Shown here piece after piece: positions 1-11,900 of a DNA stretch of 64,000 nt. The translations under genes and the position numbers were made by a program. Under the pieces are notes generated by a model. The model was not told where the DNA came from. It saw only the letters and a list, made by a program, of their open reading frames with translations, and searched no databases. Numbering within the stretch: position 1 is the stretch's first letter; each line of letters starts with the position of its first letter. The DNA is from Archegozetes longisetosus (Eukaryota > Arthropoda > Arachnida > Sarcoptiformes > Trhypochthoniidae): NCBI GenBank assembly GCA_018873245.2, contig JAEMBT020000006.1, positions 10,729,855 to 10,793,854 on the forward strand, given 5' to 3'.

Positions 1-758
1 GTTTTTATCTAAATCACTTTTTTATGTTTTATTTCTTATTTCTAGCTTATGTTGCTGTGTGCAAAAAGTCTCAAATCGTTAACATATACTTCCATTACAC
101 GAACCATATTCAGATCAGAGATTGTTTGAGGATTTGATGACTATCCATTTGATGTATTTTTCATGAATCAAAACAACTTCTTTACGAGGTCACATTCTGT
201 CGCAATAATAAATTTATGACGTATTTTAGTCATTGTGTTACATGTTTTACACAAGCTAAGTAAATTATAGAATAATACATGAGATTAGACCTCTCGAGAA
301 CTGTTCTGGAAAAGCTTTAACTCAACTCTTCAGATGATTCATAGAGAGAAAATTTTAAAATTCAGTTTTTATTCCAGTTACTATTGCATATTATGGCAGT
401 ATAAGTTACTTACGCAAAAATTATTTTGTATTCAATTTAGTGACATCTTTCAGTATTAGAAATACTCTGAAATGTAGCGAATTTTGAAGCAAATGACTAT
501 CGATAATGATTATTGCGTAGCGTACCTGATTTAGAATTACTTTTCAAGTTATTTCAAATCTATTGTTTGGAGAAAGTTGATTAACACGAATGCCTAATAG
601 TATTAAAGATCTCTGAGGAATACTGAAATTAGTGTAGGATTGCATTAAAAACATATTGAAGCCTACAATTCGTTTGATGGTTCGCATTAGACTTGATTTA
701 ATGGAACCTCTTCTCTGTTTAATTACTTGATAAAACTTATGTTAGTTTTATTAAATTG
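1..758. other. Upstream region of the orcokinin gene, no firm gene
   Basis: AT-rich sequence with no open frame I can support. The signal-peptide exon expected for a secreted neuropeptide precursor should lie here or beyond the window edge. I looked for an ATG followed by a hydrophobic stretch and a splice donor and found none that convinces, so the 5' end of the orcokinin gene remains undefined. Confidence 0.4.
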
Positions 759-1619
759 ATGTTTAGCTATAATGTTAGAGCACACATAAATTTATATTTA
801 ATGCAAACAAACGATATTTACCTAAAGGATGATGAAGATCGTTATGGATCAAGTTCTCGAACTTTGGACGGATTGACAGCTGGCGAAGTTTTGAGAAATT
901 TGGACAATCACGCACTAACTGGTGCTGATGTTGTTAGAAGATTGATGCAAACCCGAGTACTTGATCGCATAAGTGGTGTTCAAGTGTTCAGATCTCTTGA
1001 TCCATTAAGTGGTGGTCTTCTATCCAAAACTCTTGATAGAATCGCAGGTAAATAAATAAACTAATAACCATTTAATCTGAGCCCTACAAACTTGGCTTCA
1101 GTTATTCAATTTGTTTCTCTACTTTTGAATTAAGGTGAAAAAGTGTCGCATTCGATCGATCTACTATCAGGTGGAGAACTATTGAGGTAATCACCAATAT
1201 AAACCTTAAATATCCCATTTATTACACTGTCATCCAACATTCACATGATCCTATTTTAAAAGATATTTAGACAGAATAAGTGGGGGTCAAATAATGAGGG
1301 CATTGGATCATGTGAGTGGAGGAGATGTTTTGAGTGCATTACAGGCACATACTGCTAGATTAACATATCTGGCTGCGTATTCTGTTGGCCGACCTAAAAG
1401 AACAAGTCTTGATACAATGAGTGGAGTCTCCATAGGATCTGCAAGAAAAAGGAGGTAATTTGGTTTAAATTACATTTTTATAGAGTCTATAAAGGCATCA
1501 CTACAGGCATTTCCATATTGTTCGTCGCACCATAGCTTATTTCGAGCTCATTGGTTAGTCGATTTCATTCAATACATGAAATCGTTTATAAGAAAGAAAG
1601 AAAGAAAGAAAGAAAGAAA

Positions 1620-1672
<53 letters not shown>

Positions 1673-2589
1673 AATACATTAAATTCATATTCAAAAGCAC
1701 TAAAAAGTTTAGTAATAAGTTAAGTGAATAACTTTACTCAAAAACATTGACTTAAACATTAGAGCCTTTTGATAGCACACTATTTTATATCAATCTCTCT
1801 CTCTTTTCATGAATGATTTGACTTCTCCGACATGTTAACTTTTATAAGGGAGAGGGGAATGAATAATAAATAAAAGCAAACACGTCTCCAATTTTTAACT
1901 TCAAAGTGCAATAAATATCTTCGTGATAACTTTTATTCAAATGGAGATGAATCAAAATGTGTTCAGCTTTATTTATAAGCTTCTTTTTGAGTAATTGTTG
2001 TTGTGAACAAAACTTTGCATTTGAAAGTTTCGAGTGTATTTTTGTATGTGGCCAATTATATAAGAAGTTGGTATATTTGTATCGTACGTCAAACGATGTG
2101 TACAATCGTTATGCCTATAATCTTGTTAGTTGTAAATTTATTTTACTCTACAATTTGTAAAACTATTTGTTTCTGAGAGACCAATATTTACTAAAAATTG
2201 TTTGCTTTAGTAGTTTAGATCCAATGAGCGGAATGTCGTTTGGCTATCCAGTCAAGCGTAATTTTGACGAAATAGATAACGTAGGCTTTAATGGATTCGT
2301 TAAAAGAAACTTTGACGAAATTGATAGAACTGGTTTTAACAGTTTTTCAAAACGAAATTTCGACGAAATCGACCGTTCGGGTTTTGGAGGATTCGTAAAG
2401 AGGAATTTTGATGAGATTGATAGAACAGGTTTTAACGGATTCACTAAACGAAACTTTGATGAGATCGATCGGTCGGGTTTTGGCGGCTTTGTCAAGAAGA
2501 GAGATGTGCACGAAGAAAGAGTAGCAGCTAAACCAGATCTCTTGCAAAGTGCCAAAGTCACTGATTCTTCTAATGATAATAAATCATAA
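759..2589 (+). CDS. Orcokinin neuropeptide precursor (5' end undefined)
   Basis: Secreted precursor cleaved into orcokinin neuropeptides. Coding exons that join in phase: up to 1047, 1135-1186, 1263-1454 and 2211-2589, with donors GTAAAT, GTAATC and GTAATT and AG acceptors. The last exon holds five orcokinin-A peptides, each starting NFDEID and bounded by KR or [45 protein letters not shown] (twice) and [14 protein letters not shown]. The earlier exons encode repeated orcokinin-B-like motifs of the form LDxxSGG ([48 protein letters not shown]). Signal peptide and true start are not visible; 759 is only the first ATG of the open frame and the exon may begin at an acceptor between about 757 and 825. 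Other arthropods often make A and B peptides from alternative transcripts; here all four exons fit one frame. Identification is firm, the 5' limit is not. Confidence 0.9.
1591..1668. repeat. (GAAA)n/(GA)n microsatellite in orcokinin intron
   Basis: Perfect or near-perfect GAAA units pass into a long run of GA dinucleotides. It lies in the roughly 756-bp intron before the exon carrying the orcokinin-A peptides, so it does not alter coding sequence. The purine-only strand is typical of a slippage-prone microsatellite. Confidence 0.95.
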
Positions 2590-2896
2590 ATTTGTTTGGA
2601 CTGTTCAGAGCTGAATTGAACCATAAATTGTTACCATCTTATTAACAAATCAAATTCATATTAAATTAATGTTAATATTTGTTGTATACTTACTATTTAA
2701 ATGGCATTTTTAATTTATAAATTAGTTTATCATAATTTGATTGACTTATTGTATATTTATTTATTGATAATATTTGAGGAGAAGTAAAACATTTTTCTGT
2801 TAAATGTCTATTAATTTTTAGCAAATTATGTATTCAAATAGCTTTAAATGCTAAGACATTGAGGATTCTTGTAAAGAGCAATAGAGCACTTATAGA

Positions 2897-2902
2897 AATA
2901 AA
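2897..2902 (+). terminator. Candidate poly(A) signal of the orcokinin gene
   Basis: AATAAA hexamer downstream of the orcokinin stop codon. In AT-rich DNA such hexamers occur by chance (another is near 3139), so the assignment is tentative. Confidence 0.35.
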
Positions 2903-4734
2903 ATCCAACCAATACTGAGGTTTTATGCTTTGTCACAAAAGTGTTATTTACGATCATTGATCACAACTAATTTGTAATCAAATGTTTTCAGTCTATTTCA
3001 CAATGAGTGGTGAGATAAGCATGATTTGAATGCAGTCAACAGAGAGATTCTTAGAATAAAGCGCACAAAAAAGGCTAAGCTTGCATCCTTTGAAAATTAT
3101 GTTAACCTAACCAAATTGATAACCGAATCGATATATTTTTAATAAAATACTGCATACTGTGTCACATTCGATCGTTTTATTTTTCATTCAATCATCTATT
3201 GTAGACTCTATTGCATAGAATTTCAAGCAAGTTGTCACAAACTTTTCCTATAAAGGCATACGAATTATGGGATTATTAGATTTGGCAATTTTCGATTAAA
3301 TTTTATTTCCTAAAATCAATTTTTCCAGAATTACAGTTTCCCTCCTCAACAAATCTAAAGTTTAGGACTAATACTTTACGATCAATAAAATTAATTTGTT
3401 TCAAACTAAAAAATTATCTAAAATGGAAGAATTGAGTCTTATTACAAGATTATTACTTTGAGAAAATGTTTCAATTAGAGCCTTAACATAAGAGGTGTGA
3501 TAAGTATAGGAAGAAAGTTGAAATTGATCAAAGTATTAGTAGTGGCACAAACGGGATAGTGTGTTTCAACTTATCGGTTATAACTGATAAAAATGAGTGT
3601 CCAACGTATGAAATGAACATTTTAAAAGTGAAAAAGCTTTTTTCAGTGATATTTTGAACATTCCTTCTTATCAGTTACTAGTTAAGAACACATTCCTATT
3701 ATCCGTATGTACTTTATGTATAAAAAAGACGATTAGACACTGTTTACAGATGAGCATTGCTTAAAATATTTATTTTTTGGATGATTAGCTCAAAGATTAA
3801 TTAGTACAAATATAAAGTGATATGACATTTAATATCGTTTATGAGTCTGTTTAGAAAGTTGTGTTGAGGGTATATTGGAAAACGTGTAACACTATGTTCC
3901 TGTTGCGCATCAAACTCAACGTTATTCAAAACTGCTGTCCAGAGCAGCTGCTCCTTAACCAAAATCGTTTTAAATAAGAGACAACTTATTGAAGTACACA
4001 AAGAGAAAACCTAAGCTTAATTAACTGATGAGAATAATGTGTCGCGGATGTTTACCTTAAAATAAATTTTTTAATCAATGTTACTCTTAATTAGTTTTCC
4101 ATGAAGTCAATTACAAAAATAACTGATCATTCAAAATTATGTTTCAATCAAATTTATTCAACAAATCTGTTAATTAACTACCAATTGAACTAAAGTTTTC
4201 CCTCTTTACAAATCTCTTGTTTGGTGAGCCGTTCACTGATTGATTAGTTTTTTGAGAAGACTAATTTTATTTGATTTAATTATCTTTTGTTATTTTAAAA
4301 CAACTGATGAAACCTAGCTGAAAAAATGATACCAAGCTTAACTCAGAGAAGTATAAAAGTGTTTAAAAATATTTTATTTTTGCAACTAAAAACATTTAAG
4401 AACAATAAAATAGTTAATTACAACGATATTTTCTCGCAATTTGATATCATAACGGATTCGGTAGACTTTCCTCAATCATAACTGTGCTGACGCTCGTCAA
4501 AAATGCCTAATAAAACCAAACAATACTATCTCATCTCAGCTTAACTTAAATTCGAGAACTTTTTGCGGTAACTAGCGAGGAAAAGCCAACTGAAACCTTA
4601 GAACTAATTGCTGTATGCACTAATTAAAAGATGACTAATTACTAGAAAGGGGTTTGTGAATGAAGATATTCTTTTCTATTGACCTAACAATAAACATTTC
4701 TGATAATCCCATTTAGGGTTAGAACCTTAAAAGT

Positions 4735-4975
4735 ACAGTTGAAAACTTGATGATCCGCGATAGCAATAAGAAAAAGGTTGTTCATATATAAGCTTCCCTA
4801 TGATGTGTATGAATTTTTTGTCAAATCTGATTTATAGTTTTCTTCTCTTACTATATTGAATACTTTATGAGCTTATTAATATCTTCAGATGTTACGATCT
4901 GAGAGAAAGTATTTGATGACAACGCATCACTTCTAGTTACCGTCGCGAATTATTAAGTTTTTCAGTGCAAACTAT
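4735..4975 (+). repeat. Dispersed repeat, copy 1 (second copy at about 8140-8365)
   Basis: About 240 bp aligns by eye in the same order and orientation with 8140-8365. Shared blocks include a GCGATAGCAA/ACGATAGCAA segment, TCAAATCTGATTT versus CCAAATCTGATTT, a TTAATATCTT segment followed by an ATCTGA segment, and TTATTAAGTTT followed by AGTGCA. The copies are clearly diverged, with many substitutions and small indels. No coding capacity or terminal inverted repeat was found, so the element class is unknown. Confidence 0.6.
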
Positions 4976-5950
4976 AAAAATCGTTACGACACATAATTAT
5001 TAGTAGTAATGAATCGACAAACTTATGAAATAAGTAACAAAACTATTAGTAAGCAAACAATGAGTTATTAATACCACTAACTGTACGAATTATTGCGATT
5101 CATGTGTTATCTATCAAAACATCAATGGTTACTAAAATTTAACAATTATTGTCACTAAAGTATGACATCAATCGACATGTAATAACTATAATATTATACT
5201 TAGAAAAGTATTGATCATTATTTTGTAACATAAAGCTTAATCAATGATATCAAAATCCTCTATAATTGAATGTTTGAAAATAAGTTCAGAAGCAAATTAT
5301 AGGATAAAAATACATATCTGTATATTTGATAACATAAGAAGATATTCCGAATGACTGTGTATTCTTCAGACTCTTCAACAGATTGTATTTTGCTTCAGAT
5401 ATGATATGGCCTAAAGAGTTTGTTCCAAATTCTTTCTAAGCCTATAATAAACTTAAAGCCAGTGCTGTTTAGGCGACCAATAAATCTAATTCAGGTTTAA
5501 ACCAAACCAAACAATAATTATCGCCAAATGAGGAGTACAGAAATATAGTAAAACCTGTCTAACTCTAGCGCGGAGTAAAATGGCTTCTTAAGAAGAATCG
5601 AGAATAAACTTGATTCTCAATGGATTTATTGAGTTTGTTTTTAAAAACCATTTAACTGTACGTGGGAGTTCGACAGATTTTATTGTAGTTGAATAACTTT
5701 CAGAAATTTCGCACCAGAGATACAATAGAAATAATTAAGTTAACAAATGAGTATAAAGAGTAGGAGTTCAATAAAGATAACTAATTGGCTAAACACACAA
5801 CTACAGTGTTAATACCGAAACATCTATAAAAATAAGTTGACATAAAAAGTTGCTCTCATTCTAAATTAACATTCGATAACAAGAAATCCCGTTTATCAGC
5901 AATCGATTCCAAGCCATAGTCAACTTTTGGAGTTGCTTCAGCTAAATTTG

Positions 5951-8900
5951 TTACCAAACCGAGCATTTCTTCGACGGATTCATTCGAGTTCCTTTTGAAC
6001 ACTGATATGCATTTGCGAAGTCATATGAATTCGAAAGCGGCCCCAAAACGCTGACGATCAAATAAAAATACAAATACATCAATAGCTTCTCAGAATTGTA
6101 CTAACGAGAAACATACCGAATCGGTCCCGGACTGTGAACAGACGACCGAACTTTACTCAGCGCATCTTCTGGTCTCATTGAACCGCACCATATCTGTTAG
6201 AATTTTCAAATTCAATCAGTGTTCAATAAGTAAATTGACTTTTATTTCAAAAATAGTAGCAATTCATAAGCGATACCTGCGCATAATTCAAGAAAAATAG
6301 CTGATCGTGTGTCAGGTTCAAACCAGGAAGTTTAGGTTCAGCGCCGTTGCGTTTTTCCCATTTCTTGAAGGCCTGGTTTACAGAAAAGAAGTTTTCAAAT
6401 ATTACGACTAATATTAATGAGTCAAACGTACTCTATAAGCCTGTTTGAGTCCGCCGTTGTCCGCAATATTCTCACCTATCAGTTAATTTGAAATTGTTCA
6501 AACTATTTTGATAGTAGTACTGATTTTCATAGGGTTTTCTCATCCTATCTCACTAGTTATTGATTGATAAAAGCCTTCAAACCTTGTGTCATTTTTCCGT
6601 TAACATTCATTCTGATATCCTCGAGAACATAACTCGAGTACTGATCTATAATACATTGAGCTCTTTCCCTGAACCTTTTGATGGTCGCGTTATTCCACCA
6701 CTGTTTGAGATTTCCGTCTTTATCGAATTGTCTTCCTTTGTCATCAAAACTGATTATACAAAACAAATCAGTTAATTGATTAATATTTTGGTCAAACACT
6801 AGACTACTAACCCATGAGTGATCTCATGTCCGATTACCTGAATTAAAAAGAATAAAGTTTGAAATTAGAAAAAATTGATCTAGTTTACAGAGATTGCTAC
6901 TTTTGTAATTTACAATTAAGCTTTCGAGTAAATTATGAATAATATTTTTCAAGTATCTCATAGATCTTATGAAAGTTGCCAAAAGTCACAATGTTAATTG
7001 ATGAGTCTCTTCAATACAGATCCTGTCCTCTAACGAAGACAAACACAATACAGAATCGATTTTTGGTATCCTTTATATTGTTTGATATGAAGCTGATAGC
7101 CGATTGAATTAAGATTAATCATATTGTACGCACTACATGGAAACTAATTGGCAATTTTTTAATGCTTTACTTCTAACAAAAGCTTAGATTGTTTGTTTCG
7201 AATCATTAATCTTAACCTTCAGACTTTCACTAATGATGTTCGACAATTAGTAAGGTTCCCTAATTAGCTTGTAATGCATATTTAATATAGTATGAGATAT
7301 TCTATTCTTCTTACGTGTCAATTACTGAACTAGTCCTACGATCAGCTAAATAATAGAGTACATCTTCAATCCCACAACAATATGAAAGTTATTAGTAGAT
7401 TCTTAAGATTTAGATGTTATAACTTTTTCAAAAATGCTGACGCGAATGCGATCTTTAGAAATTAATTTTCATATATAACAATAGGAAGTTTTGAAGATTT
7501 TGAAAATATACCTGAGCTACGTTTTTTAACAGTAATAATAAGTCATTAAGTTTAATAATATAACTTTCGAAAGACAGTATTTGGATAGCTTTTTTTGTAA
7601 AGAATTCAAAAGTAGGTAAAAGCTCGAAAAATCCAACGGGTTTATGACAGGAAAGAATATGTAACTTAGAAATGTTTGATTCAAAATAAAAAGAATTCTT
7701 ACAACTCCAATGCCACCATAATTAAGAGACCTTGAAAATAGAGAATAGAAATAAATGAGAGATATTCGACACCTAAAGGGAGAAAATTACTTTGGAAAAT
7801 GTTGTGAGTAGAAGAGCGGCTGTAATATTCCAGCTGGAAATACAATATCATTTTTATTAGGGTTGTAAAATGCGTTCACGACCGCAGGTTCTGTCGTCCA
7901 GCGATCCTTATTGACCGGTTGGCGTAGTTTTATCAGGTTTTTTGATGCCTCGTATTTAAGAATGCTCAATATATTTTGCAGAAACTGATCTTCAAATACT
8001 TGTAGCTGTAAAAATTTGATACTTTATCGTCCAATTTCTAATCAGTCAATAGTTATGCTTAATCTAACCCAAACTTATAATCGTTTTCCAACTCTTATGC
8101 AAATGTGAAGACTTATTCGCTTAAAGTTTGAACAATCAATACAGCTGAAACTTAATAATCCACGATAGCAACAAGAATAGATTTTTGCTTTGTGATTCTC
8201 CCGCAATGCGCATCAGCTTTTGCCAAATCTGATTTCTAATTTACTTTGGTTACTATATTCTATAATTTTGTTAATATCTTTAATGTCATGATCTGATGAA
8301 AAGCATGCCATCACAGCACACCATTTCTGGCTACTATCGATGATTATTAAGTTTATGAGTGCAGATTCATCGTTTATCAATTGGTACATAAAGATTAAAA
8401 TTTCCTAAGGGATAAGAAGCTAGCTTTTTAGGGTAAAACTTTTAAGTAAAAACTCACAATTTCAGAACTTCATAAACGATAGAAAAAACGCGCAAGTTTG
8501 AAACAAAAATTTATTTTTGTTTCAAAGCATAGTTTCTATAAAGTCTGATACTAATAGTCAGGTAATAAACTTTTGTTTGACTGAGTTGAGGCTTAGAGTG
8601 AGTTTTTGCTAACGGTCAGCTAAACCCTTAGGAAATTTCAAAGTACTTAACTGTACACATTCAAATTAGCTAATAGTTTACTGGTAGACATCGATAGCGT
8701 TTCAGAGCGATGCTATTAAAATGTTTTGATAGGGCACTTAAAACTCATTAGTACTCAAACTATCGGTCTATCAGTAATTCAAAAAGATTTACTAACTTTC
8801 AGCTCCATTAATTAATTAATTTTTGCTAACAATGTACTTTCAATAACAAGGATAAGTATTTTGATGTATTTACGATTGGTTGGCATCGCATTAAAATTTT

Positions 8901-11900
8901 GGTTGGCAATCAAGCAGATATACCGATCACTGACACGATTTGCAATTAAATCCACTGAAACCATAACAATAGAAAAAACTGTTTTCTATGTAGAAGTTTC
9001 TCACATAATCTCAACTTAGTCTTTAGATCTACCAAGGATTAGGAATGTTGTAATAAAACTTTGTGGATACTAAGTTCATTCATTCAGATTCTTACTATTA
9101 TTTTTTATTTCTCTTTTTGTAATCTATCCTCTCATTGGATCACTCGTTAAACTGAGATAGCACTTCGTCAAATCGGTGCTGCACAGTGCTATCTGCAACG
9201 TTATTTCAGTTGGAGATAGCATGCAATAACACTGTGAGAGGATTAGTTGAAAATTTTTGCTTAAGAGCAAAACTTAATTAGTGTAGGATTTGAAGGATAC
9301 ATTAGAGTAACAGAGCAAATATCTGAGAGTAATTGTAAAAGTAAAGTATAATTGACTCACTGATTGATATTCTTTAGAGAGTTCAATGGAGTTAGTTAAC
9401 AATTCAGGGTAGCCTATTCTCTCATTTATTGAGTTGGCTTTTTCTTTTGCCACTTCTCTCGTTTCGTCATCCATCCAATCATTAAGGTTTAAAAGTTCGT
9501 TGAATGCTTCTCTGATATTGTGGATCATTTCAAGAGCTGTTTCTTTACTTTTCGGATCAAAATTGTCTCTAATGAAAAGCGCTCCCACAGCCATTCCCAT
9601 CTTCTTATTAACCAATTCCACGCATTGGGTCCATCGAATGCGATCAGCAGATATTCCTATCACACAATCATCATTAAATAACTTATATTATTCTTTTTTC
9701 ACTTAATTTCTCTATATTTTCGTCTCATCTTAACCACTAAATAACTTCTATCTTTGGATAATATAGAAAGTGAGTTATGAAAAGAGAGCCAAAAGTTGTC
9801 TGCCAAAACTTTATTTGCTTAGTTGTTTGAAAAAAGTTATGATTAGTTGGGTAAAATACTTCTCATAAAAGTGTGAGTTCGCACTTCACAGTTAGCTCCG
9901 ATAAGACCTCAGATTTGTTAATCTTTAAACGTAGCGTTTTGAAACTTCAAAAAACTATCTAGTCATCTTTAAGACTTATGATTCATACCCAAAATCTGAA
10001 AATAAGTCAATCGCTTTCTGTTCAATCGAAAACATGCTTTCGTTATAATAATATAGTTAATCAAATATTTGAATAACAATATAGGCTAACAATAAATTTT
10101 GTCAACATATTTAACTGTTATTATATTTAATTGGGTGTCAATTAAAGTTGTGCTTTGAGTCATTTGCTAACAAAAGCGCGATTTCGGTTGAATTGCTTTC
10201 AGTGATCTCGAGTACCTGTAGTGCTTATAGGTCTTAAAGATTACTAATTAGGTTTTGGACATTCAAAATGTCATATTTAAAGATTAACAAATTTAAAGAC
10301 TTATCAAAACTGACCATTAAGTGCAAACTCACACTTTTATGAAGAGTATATGAATGACCAAAATAATGTTGGTTGAAACTACCCAAATTCAAAAATGGAT
10401 TTCTTACTTGAACATTATTTCTGTTAATTTTCCTAGTGAGTGATCAAAAGATTAAGTTTTCATCGAGAACTTATGAACAAATCAAGTTTATCAAGACACA
10501 TTTTCGAAAATCTATTTGCGAAATTTGACTCTCTTTTAAAAATTGATATCTTGTATAAAATGATGCAAGACTACCAAATTTTCTATAATTATGATTATTG
10601 AAATGCAAACCGAGTAATATTTTTTTGAAGTCAGTTCTAATAGCAGCAAACTCTCCATCAAGAAATGGTAAGATATGTTTAATTAATCTCCAGATGGCAT
10701 AGTTATGAATAATTTTGGTGTCGTGTTTGGAGATAATTTTTCCCATTTCTTGAAAGTATTCGATAGCATAGACAACAATCTCTTCATCCAAAGATACTTT
10801 AGTGGGCAAAAAGCTGCTCAAATAAGCGGTCCAATCGAATTCAGGAACCAACGTCCCCAGTTTTTTTAAAGTCATCTTCTTGTATATGGCTCCAGTGTCG
10901 TGACGGTCTGCTTCTGGCATTGATACCTTGACCAAACATTTCAAGTAAATATTTTATTGGAAAAGGTAATGTAACTATACTTACATTGGCCAATTGAGTT
11001 TCAAATAATAATACTTTAGTCATTTGTTCGATTGCATAAGATTTATTGGCTCCTAAAAGAACCGCTATTTCTACCATTAATTTCAAATAAGCATCTCTTT
11101 CTCTGTGACTCCCTTCTTTTAAGAAATATTCTCTACTGGGAAGACCAAAACCCATTTGATCGAGCTATAGACAAAATTCAATTTGAAAATTGTTCAAATA
11201 TTTCTCACGAATCTATAGCTTAAGTAATAAAGTAGTTACTTGTATTATATTTATCGAAGAATTTCTATCATCAGGTCCAACCCATTGTTCAACAATGAGC
11301 CCTTGATTGTATTCTCCTCTCAATTTTCCCAATAATGTCTCTAATTTCCAACCGGGAGAATTCCACTTCTTTTCGAGCACTGGCCAGCCGCCTAGATTAT
11401 TGATTATGTCAAGAAGTGGTTCGTGACCAATTTTCTTGATTTGGTCTTTATTGGACACACAAAACTTATGATTGAGATTTTATTGTCTTAAACTACAATA
11501 TATTCTGTTGTCTTACCTAAATTCATGCATGACTTGTAAAATATTTTTGCTTTTATTGTAGCGCTATTATCGTAACTGTTGGGATGCTGTTCGAGCAAAT
11601 CTAAAAATGTTATATAAATTGTTTTATTCGAATTGCTGACACACTCTCAACCAAATAAAACTTTAAGCGATATAGACATTTTTTCCCATCTTATATAGGA
11701 TACTATAGCTCTTGAAAATCAACAAATTCATTATGAATACAATACTTTCAGTTCAGAAATCAAAACTAAAATCATATCTTTAACTGGCGAACAGTAGCAT
11801 ATCTCAAACCTTTTAGCACGATCTGTAGATCGTCGGCCAATACTTCAAAAGTGCTGACACTAGATCGATCTTCAGGAATAACGTGTTTCTTATTCCATGT

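Larger units (their letters stand above)
2590..5950. other. Intergenic region between orcokinin and the M13 peptidase
   Basis: No supported gene. It contains a likely polyadenylation hexamer AATAAA at 2897-2902, about 310 bp after the orcokinin stop, and one copy of a dispersed repeat at about 4735-4975. The rest is unremarkable AT-rich sequence with only short chance open frames. Confidence 0.5.

Noticed and set aside
1957..2160. Plus-strand ORF with a possible signal peptide ([16 protein letters not shown])
   Set aside because: It lies wholly in the orcokinin intron, has no splice partner in phase and ends without recognisable domains.
2244..2624. Minus-strand 126-codon ORF over the orcokinin exon
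   Set aside because: It is the antisense shadow of the repeated NFDEID units; its own repeats only mirror them.
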